Of a stretch of DNA of 64,000 nucleotides, positions 9,048-17,641 are shown in pieces. Source of the stretch: Paenibacillus sp. 32O-W (GTDB taxonomy: Bacteria > Bacillota > Bacilli > Paenibacillales > NBRC-103111); the NCBI RefSeq assembly GCF_007679495.1, contig NZ_VEGP01000010.1, positions 1-64,000 on the forward strand, written 5' to 3'. Below the pieces are notes generated by a model. The model was not told the DNA's origin, did not search any database, and saw only the letters and a list, made by a program, of their open reading frames with translations. The position numbers were made by a program, and so were the translations under genes. Numbering within the stretch: position 1 is the stretch's first letter; each line of letters starts with the position of its first letter.

Positions 9048-11177
9048 GTGCTGCAATGGTTTGCCACACTGGCGGTCCGATATTCTCGTGCGATTGTAGC
9101 CGCGTGGCTTGTCTTTCTTGCGGTTTGCGGAAGCTCCGCCGTCAAGCTCCCTGCCGTACTGCAGGATCACGGGCTAAGGGTAGGAGGGGACTATGCCCGG
9201 ACGCAGCAAATATTAGCTGCGGATTTTCATCTACCGGACGAGCCGGTGATCCTGCTCTTTGAGAACAAGAATCCGTTCTCTTCGCAGCGATTTCATCTGG
9301 AAATCGCCAGTATGCTTCGGCGGGTGGAGCAGGTGAACGGCATCCGGGAGGTGATCTCCCCGTGGGCCAGGGAAGGAATGCTGCAGGAAAAGGCCGCCTA
9401 TGCTTTGCTGGTGCTGGATACCCCTGCCCGCGAGACTCAAAAGGTTCTAGACGACATTAGAAGTCTCTTCCCCGATAACGATCGGTTGGCGGTTTCAATG
9501 ACCGGGAAGCCGGTCGTTCAGGAGGATGTCAACCGGACCAGCCATGCCGATTTGACCCAGGCGGAGATGATAGGGGTACCGCTGGCGTTCATCATCCTCT
9601 GGATCGCTTTCGGAGGCTTCATCAGCGCCATGATCCCCGTTGTTGTAGGATTGATCGGGGTGATAGGGACCATGGGCATTATGTATGGGCTGGGAACCCG
9701 ATTGGAGCTGTCCATCTTCGTATTGAACGTCATTCCTATGGTGGGGCTGGCGTTAAGCATCGATTTCGCCCTGATGCTGGTCAGCCGCTTTCGCGAGGAG
9801 CTGCGAATGCATCCGCTCCCGAAGGCGGTGAGCATCGCCATGTCCACAGCCGGCCGGGCTGTATTTTTTTCCGCTTTATGCGTATACCTGGGACTGGCGG
9901 GCACTTTGTTCATCCGGATGCCCATTTTTAACTCGGTCGCGATCGGCGCCATGATCGTGCTTACCATTTCGCTAATGCTGACGTTCACTTTGGTCCCGGC
10001 TCTGCTGGTGCTGGCAGGAGGACGGCTGCGGGCGGAAGGCCGAGGGCGCCGGAATGTCCGGAGCAGCTTATGGGCCGCTCTATCCGCTTATGTCATGCGG
10101 CGGCCGGTTCTAATGGGCACGCTGGCCTCTGTGGCTCTTCTTGTCTGTCTCCTGCCCCTCGCTCGAATGGAAATGACCGTTCCCGACGCCGCCTCTTTGC
10201 CCCGTCATTACGAATCCCGTCAAACTGCGGAGCGGTTCGCGGCATATTTTTCCCCTCCCGCTGTCTCGCAAGTGTATGTGGTTGCGGAGGCCGGACAAAT
10301 TCACCCGGACCGAAACGCTTGGCTGGCCGTCTATGATCTGGCGGAGCGATTGCGGCGCAGCCACGGTGTATTAAGAGTCGAAACGGTCTTCGACCGGCTT
10401 TCCTTGACCCCTGGGCAGCTTCATATGATTACTCAGAACGCCGATTTGAAGAAAAGGTTTGACCCCCTATTAGAGCCCTTCGTTCAAGGAAACCGCATGC
10501 TCATTGCCGTGACGTTGAATGGCGGCCCTTCCTCTAAGACGGCCATCGATTGGGTCCGGAAATGGGGGGCTGAGGAGGATGTGTCATCCCGTCTCTCCAT
10601 CCGGGTTGGCGGGGAGCCGAAATATCAGCAGGAGGTCTATGATGAAATCAGGACCAAGCTAAAATATGTTTTCTTATTTGTATTCGGGTCCAACTTTCTT
10701 GTTCTGTTTCTCGCTTTCCGCTCCTTGTGGATACCGGTCAAAACGATTCTGATGAATCTGTTAAGCCTCGGAGCTTCCTTCGGCATTCTTGTATGGATAT
10801 TCCAAGACGGCAGATTCGGGATGGAGCCGACCAGCATCGCTATCATGATACCGGTGTTTATTTTCGGCTTGACGTTCGGTATCAGCATGGATTACGGGGT
10901 GTTTCTGCTGTCGAGAATTTATGAAATCTATCTCCGGACTAAAGACAATGAACGTTCCGTACTGGAAGGATTGACAATCACCAGTAAAATCATTACCTCC
11001 GCGGCGGCGATTATGATCGCAGTGACCGCTCCTTTCGCTTGGGGAGGGGTAGCGGGGGTTAAGCAGCTTGGCATAGGAATCGCTGCGGCCATCCTAATCG
11101 ATGCCACTATTGTTCGCATGATGCTCGTCCCGTCTTTGATGAAGCTGCTCGGAAGATGGAACTGGTGGGCTCCCTAA
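9048..11177 (+). CDS. MMPL/RND family transporter of the PKS cluster
   Basis: This is an RND-superfamily MMPL exporter of about 709 residues: one N-terminal membrane helix, an external loop, a five-helix bundle around residues 165-330, a second external loop and a final bundle. Signature segments are DFALMLVSRFREE near residue 240 and SMDYGVFLLSRIYE near 615; the Asp residues are proposed to carry protons. MMPL proteins export lipids and lipid-like polyketides, fitting this neighbourhood. I prefer the GTG at 9048 (GGGGGAGAAGG upstream, then directly the first helix); a GTG at 9012 is also open but has a weak site. Proton-driven export of the PKS product is inference. Confidence 0.85.
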   Translation: MLQWFATLAVRYSRAIVAAWLVFLAVCGSSAVKLPAVLQDHGLRVGGDYARTQQILAADFHLPDEPVILLFENKNPFSSQRFHLEIASMLRRVEQVNGIREVISPWAREGMLQEKAAYALLVLDTPARETQKVLDDIRSLFPDNDRLAVSMTGKPVVQEDVNRTSHADLTQAEMIGVPLAFIILWIAFGGFISAMIPVVVGLIGVIGTMGIMYGLGTRLELSIFVLNVIPMVGLALSIDFALMLVSRFREELRMHPLPKAVSIAMSTAGRAVFFSALCVYLGLAGTLFIRMPIFNSVAIGAMIVLTISLMLTFTLVPALLVLAGGRLRAEGRGRRNVRSSLWAALSAYVMRRPVLMGTLASVALLVCLLPLARMEMTVPDAASLPRHYESRQTAERFAAYFSPPAVSQVYVVAEAGQIHPDRNAWLAVYDLAERLRRSHGVLRVETVFDRLSLTPGQLHMITQNADLKKRFDPLLEPFVQGNRMLIAVTLNGGPSSKTAIDWVRKWGAEEDVSSRLSIRVGGEPKYQQEVYDEIRTKLKYVFLFVFGSNFLVLFLAFRSLWIPVKTILMNLLSLGASFGILVWIFQDGRFGMEPTSIAIMIPVFIFGLTFGISMDYGVFLLSRIYEIYLRTKDNERSVLEGLTITSKIITSAAAIMIAVTAPFAWGGVAGVKQLGIGIAAAILIDATIVRMMLVPSLMKLLGRWNWWAP

Positions 11178-11232
11178 CGATAATTTTCGTGTATATTTGA
11201 ATAAGAATCCGTAATTGGGCAGGTATAAATAG

Positions 11233-11261
11233 TTGACTTATATAGTTAAGTTTAATAAACT
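11233..11261 (+). promoter_or_regulatory. Promoter with overlapping palindrome upstream of marR
   Basis: TTGACT (11233-11238), a 17-base spacer and TAAACT (11256-11261) form a sigma-A-like promoter. A palindrome AGTTTA-A-TAAACT (11249-11261) covers the -10 box, a usual place for MarR autorepression. The second MarR gene in this window has a similar AAACTA/TAGTTT dyad. Confidence 0.6.
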
Positions 11262-11291
11262 AAACTGCATAAACCTCTGGGAGGTGACAGG

Positions 11292-11771
11292 GTGGACGAG
11301 TATTTGAAAGTAATGGATCAAATTAATCAGTCCTTCGAACAGTTTCAGTCCTTGGTTTGGCAGAATACGAAGCAAGCGGAGCGTCTGAAGAGCTATCACT
11401 TGACGCCGCAGCAGGAGCTGTTCATGTATTATATTATCCGCAATCAGCCGGTTACGGCGAATCAGATTGCCGCACATTTTCAAATTTCCAAAAGCGCGGT
11501 CAGTCAGGTGCTGCCGAAGCTGGAGGAAGGGCGGATGATTACGCGCCGGACGAATCCCGACAACCGGAGGGAGTCGTTCATCCGGCTGGGGGAGCGTGGA
11601 GAGGAATATGCCGAGCTGCTTCAATCGATTGACGAATGGCTCGTGCGCCGGTTTTATTCCAAGGTCCCGCTCGAGGATCTCCGGCAGGTGCTGGACGTTC
11701 TGCAGCGTCTGGTGGCAGCGTCCGGAGAGGACGAGGGAACGACGAAATCCGGCAATGAAGCGGATAGCTAG
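11292..11771 (+). CDS. MarR family transcriptional regulator
   Basis: The 159-residue protein is a winged-helix MarR repressor: helix-turn-helix around VTANQIAAHFQISKSAVSQVLPKLE (two stretches, about residues 50-75) and a wing MITRRTNPDNRRESFIRL, in which DNRR is the MarR signature. The GTG start at 11292 has GGGAGGTG 6 bases upstream. It precedes a metallo-beta-lactamase-fold gene by 31 bases, suggesting one operon. An autoregulatory dyad overlaps its promoter. Its ligand is unknown; it could also act on the adjacent PKS/MMPL cluster. Confidence 0.88.
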   Translation: MDEYLKVMDQINQSFEQFQSLVWQNTKQAERLKSYHLTPQQELFMYYIIRNQPVTANQIAAHFQISKSAVSQVLPKLEEGRMITRRTNPDNRRESFIRLGERGEEYAELLQSIDEWLVRRFYSKVPLEDLRQVLDVLQRLVAASGEDEGTTKSGNEADS

Positions 11772-11802
11772 CGATTAAGTCTAAGAGAGGGGAACTATTC
11801 TA

Positions 11803-12670
11803 ATGAAGGAAAAGAAGCTCGAGCGCCTAACGGATGCCGTCTATTTTATGCCGCCGGAGGAGGAAACCGACCGGCCTATCCTAGCCGCAATTTGCGGCCA
11901 TGAGCGGACATTGATTATGGATGCGGGAAATTCTGCGTCGCATGCCTCGCTTTTTTTGGAGGTGCTGGCGGAGCGGCAAATCACGAAGCTTCACGCGGTT
12001 GTGCTGACCCATTGCCATTGGGATCATGTTTTCGGTGCGGATCGGCTTAATCTGCCGGTCATTGCCCATCTGCAGACGAAGCAGGCACTGGAGAATATGG
12101 CGAAGCTTTCATGGACGGACGAAGCTCTGGATGAGAGGGTGCGGGAAGGAAGTGAATTTCTCTTCTGCGCGGACATGATTAAGAAGGAATTCGCCCACAA
12201 CCGCGATATCCTTATCCGGCTGCCGGATCAAACCTTCACCGATAAGCTGGACATCGATCTGGGCGGCGTCCGCTGTACCGTTGAACATGTGGGGGGAGAT
12301 CACTCATCGGATTCCACCGTTATATATGTGGCGGAGGAAGGCCGGGCAGGAGGAGTTCTTCTTGGGAGACTGTATGTACCCCGATCTTGGCGGAAAATAT
12401 ACGGTCCAGGCTGTTCTTGATCTATTGGAAAAGCTGGATCGGTATGACGCCGATTATTATGTGCTGTCGCATGAAATGCCCTTATCCCGCAACGAGTACC
12501 TGGAATATAACGGTTTGTTAAAGCTGCTGTGTTCTATTACGGTGGAAGCGGAAGGGGAGCTTCATCGAATCCTCCAAGAGAATATACCCGTCGGGTGGGG
12601 AAAGAGCCCGGGGAAATCGAGCTTGAAGCGATTCACTGCTTTGTTAACGGCTGGACTGCAAAATAATTGA
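11803..12670 (+). pseudogene. Metallo-beta-lactamase-fold hydrolase, broken by a one-base frameshift
   Basis: The first frame (11803-12420) codes for an MBL-fold hydrolase with the zinc motif THCHWDHVFGAD and a second ligand region GGDHSSDS. Near 12357-12363, in the run TTCTTCTT, the frame is lost and runs into an unrelated tail. The proper C-terminal half continues one frame over, from GDCMYPDLGGKYT to 12670. Removing one T restores AGGVLLGDC, which is exactly the expected beta-strand and metal-ligand Asp. It is either a real inactivating insertion or a sequencing error. AGAGAGGGG precedes the ATG at 11803. MBL-fold hydrolases of this kind act on thioesters, lactones or similar; substrate unknown. 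Confidence 0.8.
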
Positions 12671-12840
12671 AACTAAAAAGGGTTTAAGTATTGCATTGGC
12701 CACAAATATATGCTATTTTAGTAAAAACATATATAACCAATCAACTTAGTATGAATTAGTTTTTCTTTTGTTATGATGTGAAGCAAAATTTACCACGTTT
12801 TACTGCGTATGGATGAATCATGGCGATTTAGGAAAGAGGA

Positions 12841-12870
12841 TTGACGAACGAAACCGGGATGGGGTATACT
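12841..12870 (+). promoter_or_regulatory. Promoter of the met riboswitch operon
   Basis: TTGACG (12841-12846) and TATACT (12865-12870) are separated by 18 bases. The start of transcription would fall about 35 bases before the riboswitch. The sequence 12671-12840 upstream holds nothing else recognised. Confidence 0.65.
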
Positions 12871-12913
12871 GAGGCTTGTATTTCTCAGGAACAACTAAAC
12901 TGAATACGGCATT

Positions 12914-13034
12914 TTCTTATCCAGAGAGGCGGAGGGACAGGCCCTATGAAGCCCGGCAACCGATCGTGCGCGAGCAGCGTGCGGTGACAATGGTGCCAAT
13001 TCCTTCAGAATCGAATGATTCTGGCAGATGAGAA
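12914..13034 (+). ncRNA. SAM-I (S-box) riboswitch
   Basis: The aptamer shows the S-box hallmarks in order: P1 strand TTCTTATC (12914), CAGAGAGGCGGAGGGAC, CCTATGAAGCCCGGCAACC, GGTGCCAATTCC, and the closing GATGAGAA (13027-13034), which pairs with the 5' strand. It lies directly before metNIQ and is followed by a terminator, so SAM binding should stop transcription. Confidence 0.95.
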
Positions 13035-13056
13035 AGGACGGTTTCGATTAGATCGG

Positions 13057-13089
13057 AAAGCCCTTTTTGCTCTGCATAAGGGCTTTTTC
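13057..13089 (+). terminator. Expression-platform terminator of the SAM riboswitch
   Basis: AAAGCCCTT pairs with AAGGGCTTT, followed by TTTCTT, 19 bases before metN. This is the conditional terminator expected for an S-box OFF switch. Confidence 0.88.
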
Positions 13090-13107
13090 TTATATTGAGG
13101 TGAATCC

Positions 13108-14124
13108 ATGATTGACTTGCGCCATGTGCAAAAACAATACCAAAGCGGTTCCCATACGACGTACGCTTTGCATGACATCGATTTGAGCATTGAGCAAGGG
13201 GAAATTTTCGGAATCATCGGGCATTCCGGTGCCGGGAAGAGCACCCTTCTCAGAAGTATAAATTTGCTGGAGCGTCCGACAGCCGGCTCCGTTGTCGTCG
13301 ACGGAGTGGAGCTTACGGCACTTTCCACGAAGCAGCTGCAGGAGCAGCGGAGGCGGATCGGAATGATATTCCAGCATTTCAATCTCCTGTCCTCGGCGAC
13401 CGTAGAGGAGAATGTCGCTTTCCCGCTTAGGCTGATCAAGACGCCCAAGGCGGAAGTGAACCAACGCGTGCGGGAGCTGTTGGAGCTGGTCGGCCTGACG
13501 GAGCAGAGCCGGAAATATCCGGCCCAATTGTCCGGAGGACAGAAGCAGAGAGTCGGCATCGCCCGGGCTCTGGCCACTAACCCGCATGTTCTGCTTTGCG
13601 ATGAGGCAACTTCCGCCCTGGACCCGCAGACGACGAATTCGATCCTCAGCCTGCTGCTGGATATCAATCGTAAGCTAAGGATCACGATTGTCTTGATTAC
13701 CCATGAGATGCATGTTATCCGTTCGATCTGCGACCGGGTGGCGGTCATCCATCAGGGCCGGATCATCGAACAGGGCCCTGTGGCAGAGGTCTTCCTGAAG
13801 CCTCGGCATGAAGTGACCAAACAGTTCATTGAGCAAGTAGCGGATAGCGTTGATTTCCGGGACGAGAATCTCTCTCCGGACTCCACGATTTTAAAGATCA
13901 ATTTTCTTGGCGAATCTACTTACGAGCCAATTTTATCCCGCGTAGTGCAGGAAACGGGCGTAACTTTCTCGATCCTGCAGGGAACGATTTCCCGGATAAA
14001 AAGTACCCCGTACGGGCAATTGGTTGTTAAGATTGAGGGGCCACGGCAGGCCGCGGATGATACCGTAAGCTTGCTTATAGAACGCGGGCTGGATGTGGAG
14101 GTGTACGAGCATGGATTGGGCTAG
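13108..14124 (+). CDS. metN: Methionine ABC transporter ATP-binding protein
   Basis: The 338-residue protein is the ATPase of the MetNIQ importer for D/L-methionine. Walker A GHSGAGKST (about residue 39), signature LSGGQKQRVGIARAL (about 140), Walker B VLLCDEATSALDP (about 164) and the H-loop ITHEMHVI are intact. The last 90 or so residues form the MetN-specific ACT-like NIL domain, where methionine binds and inhibits transport. The S-box riboswitch immediately upstream confirms the substrate. It overlaps metI by 14 bases. Confidence 0.97.
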   Translation: MIDLRHVQKQYQSGSHTTYALHDIDLSIEQGEIFGIIGHSGAGKSTLLRSINLLERPTAGSVVVDGVELTALSTKQLQEQRRRIGMIFQHFNLLSSATVEENVAFPLRLIKTPKAEVNQRVRELLELVGLTEQSRKYPAQLSGGQKQRVGIARALATNPHVLLCDEATSALDPQTTNSILSLLLDINRKLRITIVLITHEMHVIRSICDRVAVIHQGRIIEQGPVAEVFLKPRHEVTKQFIEQVADSVDFRDENLSPDSTILKINFLGESTYEPILSRVVQETGVTFSILQGTISRIKSTPYGQLVVKIEGPRQAADDTVSLLIERGLDVEVYEHGLG

Positions 14125-14770
14125 TATCGATTGGGCCGAAATTGCCCGGGAGACGAAGCAGACGCTGATCATGCTGGGTCTCTCCACTCTGTTCACGTTT
14201 ATCATCGGCTTGCCGATGGGTATTCTGCTCTATTTGACAACCAAGGGAAATTTGCTGCAGAACCGGGCTGTCAATCTGATCATTTCCTTCATCGTTAACG
14301 TGCTGCGTTCCGTGCCATTTGTTGTCCTGATGGTTGCACTTATTCCGTTAACGAAACTGATGGTCGGGACCTCTATGGGTGTCAAGGGAACGATACCTCC
14401 GCTTGTCATTGCGGCCGCTCCGTTCTTCGCCCGCCTCGTAGAGACCGCTCTGCGGGAAGTGGACCGCGGCGTTATAGAAGCCGCCCAATCCATGGGGGCG
14501 GGACGCGCCCAGATCGTCTTGCGGGTGCTGCTGCCGGAGTCGCTCCCGGGCCTGATTGCAGGGATCACCATCACCACCGTCACGCTGGTCTCTTATACCG
14601 CCATGTCGGGCATGATCGGCGGTGGGGGGCTGGGGGATCTTGCCATCCGATATGGATATCAGCGCTTCCAGACGGAAGTCATGATCGCCACCGTACTTAT
14701 ATTAATTATTTTGGTGCAAGTTTTGCAGATGGTCGGGGATCGTCTCGTTCTCCGATTCATCCGCAAATAA
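14111..14770 (+). CDS. metI: Methionine ABC transporter permease
   Basis: The 219-residue integral membrane protein has five predicted helices and the permease EAA loop (REVDRGVIEAAQSMGAGRAQ, about residue 118), which contacts MetN. The start at 14111 lies within the end of metN and follows GGAGGTG, indicating translational coupling. Second gene of the SAM-controlled metNIQ operon. Confidence 0.96.
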   Translation: MDWASIDWAEIARETKQTLIMLGLSTLFTFIIGLPMGILLYLTTKGNLLQNRAVNLIISFIVNVLRSVPFVVLMVALIPLTKLMVGTSMGVKGTIPPLVIAAAPFFARLVETALREVDRGVIEAAQSMGAGRAQIVLRVLLPESLPGLIAGITITTVTLVSYTAMSGMIGGGGLGDLAIRYGYQRFQTEVMIATVLILIILVQVLQMVGDRLVLRFIRK

Positions 14771-14806
14771 TGCAATAGATAAATTAAAGAAAAGGGGAGA
14801 AACCTA

Positions 14807-15673
14807 ATGAAAAAACAGGTAGTACTTGCATTTCTTCTTATTATCGCTTTAGTCGCCCTTGCAGGCTGCGGACAGAAGAACGCGGCTCCTACGCCGTCGT
14901 CTTCTCCTTCGGCTTCGCCATCCGGCTCCCAAGGCTCCGATGGTGCCGCCAAGGAGGTTACCTTGAAGGTGGGAGCATCTGCCGTGCCGCATGCCGAGCT
15001 TCTGAAGCTGGTTCAGGATAAGTTGAAAGAAGAAGGCGTCATTCTGGAAATTAAAGAGTTTACCGATTACGTTCAACCGAACGTGCAGGTAGATGAGAAA
15101 CAGTTGGATGTAAACTTTTTCCAACACCTTCCCTATATGGAGCAGTTCAATAAAGATAAAGGAACGAAGCTGGTGAGTGTAGGAAGCATTCATGTGGAGC
15201 CGTTCGGCGCCTACTCTCACAAGATTAAGTCCATTGACGAATTGCAGGATGGGGCCACGGTCGCCATTCCTAACGACCCTTCCAATGGAGGACGCGCTCT
15301 TGTCCTTCTCGAGGAGAACGGCTTGATCAAGCTGAAGGATGGGGTAGGCATCGCAGCAACCGCCAAGGATATCGTGGAGAACCCCAAGGGGCTGAAAATT
15401 AATGAACTTGAAGCTGCCATGCTCCCTCGTGTATTGGATGAAGTGGATTTGGCGCTGATTAATACGAATTACGCTTTGGAAGCGAAGCTTGTTCCGACCA
15501 AGGATGCTCTCTTCATGGAAGATAAGGATTCCCCGTTTCCTAACATCATTGCCGCAAGGGAAGACAATAAAGATTCCGAAGCCGTTCAGAAGCTGGTGAA
15601 AGCTCTGCAATCACCGGAGGTCAAAGCATTTATCGAGGAAAAATACGAAGGATCGATCATTCCGGCTTTCTAA
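14807..15673 (+). CDS. metQ: Methionine-binding lipoprotein
   Basis: The 288-residue substrate-binding protein is an NlpA-family lipoprotein. It has a signal peptide with the lipobox LAGC (about residues 20-23), a Ser/Pro/Thr linker and the NlpA domain, with VGASAVPHAELLK near residue 55 and VNFFQHLPYMEQFN near 105, which contributes to methionine binding. It would be anchored to the outer face of the membrane and deliver methionine to MetI. AAAGGGGAG precedes the ATG. A terminator follows. Confidence 0.96.
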   Translation: MKKQVVLAFLLIIALVALAGCGQKNAAPTPSSSPSASPSGSQGSDGAAKEVTLKVGASAVPHAELLKLVQDKLKEEGVILEIKEFTDYVQPNVQVDEKQLDVNFFQHLPYMEQFNKDKGTKLVSVGSIHVEPFGAYSHKIKSIDELQDGATVAIPNDPSNGGRALVLLEENGLIKLKDGVGIAATAKDIVENPKGLKINELEAAMLPRVLDEVDLALINTNYALEAKLVPTKDALFMEDKDSPFPNIIAAREDNKDSEAVQKLVKALQSPEVKAFIEEKYEGSIIPAF

Positions 15674-15701
15674 GTCTCGATGAATAGAAATAAAGCAATT
15701 G

Positions 15702-15737
15702 GAAACTGTCTGTATTTGCAGGCAGTTTTCGTTTTTA
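15702..15737 (+). terminator. Terminator of metNIQ
   Basis: GAAACTGTCTG pairs with CAGGCAGTTTTC and is followed by GTTTTT. Confidence 0.85.
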
Positions 15738-16320
15738 TATACGAGAATAATTCTTCCTTGGAATGGGTATTTAAACCAGGTGAGAATGACACGCACGGCT
15801 GCAACGCAGCAAATGAACCGGAGCGTAACTCTTCTCGCTTGATTTGTATATTTGATGGTTTTTTCATTTTCTGCGCTAATATTCACTGTCATTGATAGTA
15901 ACGCACCCGGCGGGTGCTTTTTTACCACATAGGAATCTTTAAGTTCTTTACAGCGTTAATACGAAGAAAATCTAGATTCCTATTGGCATAAAAAAGCTAC
16001 CTTTAAAACCGGGTTATTCTTCTTTGAAAAGGCTTCGCATAGAAGCTTTTTTATATAAACTCAAACTTTGCAGCTTGAAATAGACAAGTAAGCCTTGTTA
16101 TAGCTGGGGAAACCGGCAATCCAATCAGAGAAGTAGACGAATAACTTCTGGTTTGTTCCGCTTGGTTTTGGCCGCGGCAATCTCCATGAAAAATGCCATC
16201 AGTTGGCGCAGTGCTGTAACTAAATCGAGATCACGTACTTCATCGGAAAAGAGGAAGAACAGACCGTCAAGTGATTACTCATAGTTATCTTGAGTCGCTC
16301 CCACTCCATGACCAAATAAC
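15738..16320. other. Gene-free stretch with two hairpins
   Basis: Hairpin GCACCCG/CGGGTGC with TTTTTT lies at 15903-15923. A second hairpin GCTTC-GCATA-GAAGC with TTTTTT lies at 16030-16051, inside a longer segment (15941-16052) that resembles segments at 18770-18870 and 26341-26411 (shared words AGTTCTTTA, GGCATAAAAA, AAAACCGG). No protein-coding frame is convincing. Confidence 0.5.
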
Positions 16321-16372
16321 GACTACCTTGAAATCCGTCTGTTTCACCGTCTGCTGGTGCCTGTCGGCACCG
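16321..16372 (-). repeat. About 50 bp repeat, inverted copy
   Basis: Read on the minus strand this gives CACCAGCAGACGGTGAAA followed by GACGGATTTCAAGGTAGTC. It matches three plus-strand copies at about 16600-16637, 16900-16936 and 16960-17000 and is the only inverted one. Confidence 0.7.
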
Positions 16373-16392
16373 TTGCAAGCGAAATAGCGCGT

Positions 16393-16577
16393 CTAACTGT
16401 ATTTTGTACAGTTAAATTCAAGCGAATGAGCGAAAATAATCAAGCTAACTGGAACTACAGTTAAAATGGGCAACTTTGGGCGAAACGACCGTTTTGGCGC
16501 AAACTAACTGTAGTTTTCCATTTAATATTACTATTTCTCCCGAATGTAGAAATCTAACTGGATGAAATCCATTTAGA
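16393..16577. repeat. Four CTAACTG units spaced 49-59 bp
   Basis: CTAACTG occurs at 16393, 16445, 16504 and 16554. Each begins a small inverted repeat: TAACTGTA/TACAGTTA, TAACTG/CAGTTA, a weaker one, and TCTAACTGGAT/ATCCATTTAGA. The spacing of about 50 bp resembles the other tandem arrays in this window. Confidence 0.75.
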
Positions 16578-16599
16578 CCCCATGCCGCTGACTGCGACA

Positions 16600-17005
16600 C
16601 CATCAGATGATGAAAAATAGACGGATTTTCAAGGTAGGATGTGGCGGGGTAATATTACAAAACCTGAAAACGTTATTCGGGCAAAACATAACTAATCCAT
16701 TTTCTTATGAAACTGTATATCGCTAATTCATCAAAATTGAAGATCACAGAGCCGGATTTCAGCCATATAACGATCGAGAGTTTCGTTATATTTGTTAATG
16801 GCATCGTTTTTAAGGCAATAACGTTACCCAGATTCGTTAGCGAGATTAAAACCGGAGGGGAGCCGGGCAGATGACCATCCATGCGTCTCGCCGCGGCACC
16901 ATCAGATGATGAAAATAGATGGTTTTTTCAAGGTATGCGTGCCATTCCGCTTGTAACGATGCCAGCAGACGGTGAATTTGACGGATTCTCAAGGTAGTTA
17001 TTCCG
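16600..17005 (+). repeat. Three direct copies of a 40-50 bp repeat
   Basis: Copies start near 16600, 16898 and 16960. The common core is CACCATCAGATGATGAAAAT (third copy CAGCAGACGGTGAA), then a TAGACGGATTTTCAAGGTAG-like end. About 260 bases of AT-rich DNA separate the first two. Nothing protein-coding was recognised between them. Confidence 0.7.
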
Positions 17006-17056
17006 GAGGTAGAAAATCTGGTATTGATTTCTAGGTTGAGCCTGATTTTTAATTTA

Positions 17057-17641
17057 TTATTGATAGTATAAGTTGTTTTTGCGCTCCTCCATAATTTCAT
17101 TTATGGCATCTAAGTGACGTTTTTGGAGTTCTTTCTTCAAATGCAAGAAAAATAGATGGCTTGAAATGATAATAAAGACGGTTAGTCCTGACCATAAAAT
17201 GACATTAGAAGTTGCAGCAACTTTTGTCATAACATTCACGATACCGACTAAATGTTCCGCTGGGTTAAAATTTGAGTCTACAATAATTTTATCGCTGTTA
17301 TTCAAAAAATCTAAAATAGAAGCCGCCGAAGTAGCCAAGACTGAAATCGCAGCGAGCCCAACTGTAAAAGAAAGTTTTATCAATAAATCAGCTATTTGTA
17401 GTATAGGGGTGTCGAAGTAATGTGAATTTACTTCTCTTCTAGCGTACATTAATTCTTCGGGCTTCATTAATTTGTAGGCTCTGTAAAGTTTTTCATGAGT
17501 TTTGTGCTTTGATAAATTGAACCTTATAACTCTTTTCTTAACCAATTTGTCGATATTTCTTTTGAAAGTTAGATATGAACTAAAGAGATACAGAAATAGG
17601 GCAGCAACCAATATGACAAGCCCCCAGTGATAAAATTCCAA
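17057..17641 (-). CDS. Orphan membrane protein of unknown function
   Basis: The product has about 194 residues with three predicted helices: WGLVILVAALFLYLFSSYL at the N-terminus, LIKLSFTVGLAAISVLATSA near 90, and VILWSGLTVFIIISSHLFFL near 150; both ends are basic and probably cytoplasmic. I do not recognise the family. The start is a TTG at 17641 with GGAGG 7 bases upstream; another TTG at 17656 lies inside that ribosome site region. The gene is clearly AT-richer than its neighbours and sits in a repeat-rich, gene-poor stretch, which hints at recent acquisition. No operon partner. Confidence 0.65.
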   Translation of the reverse strand: MEFYHWGLVILVAALFLYLFSSYLTFKRNIDKLVKKRVIRFNLSKHKTHEKLYRAYKLMKPEELMYARREVNSHYFDTPILQIADLLIKLSFTVGLAAISVLATSAASILDFLNNSDKIIVDSNFNPAEHLVGIVNVMTKVAATSNVILWSGLTVFIIISSHLFFLHLKKELQKRHLDAINEIMEERKNNLYYQ

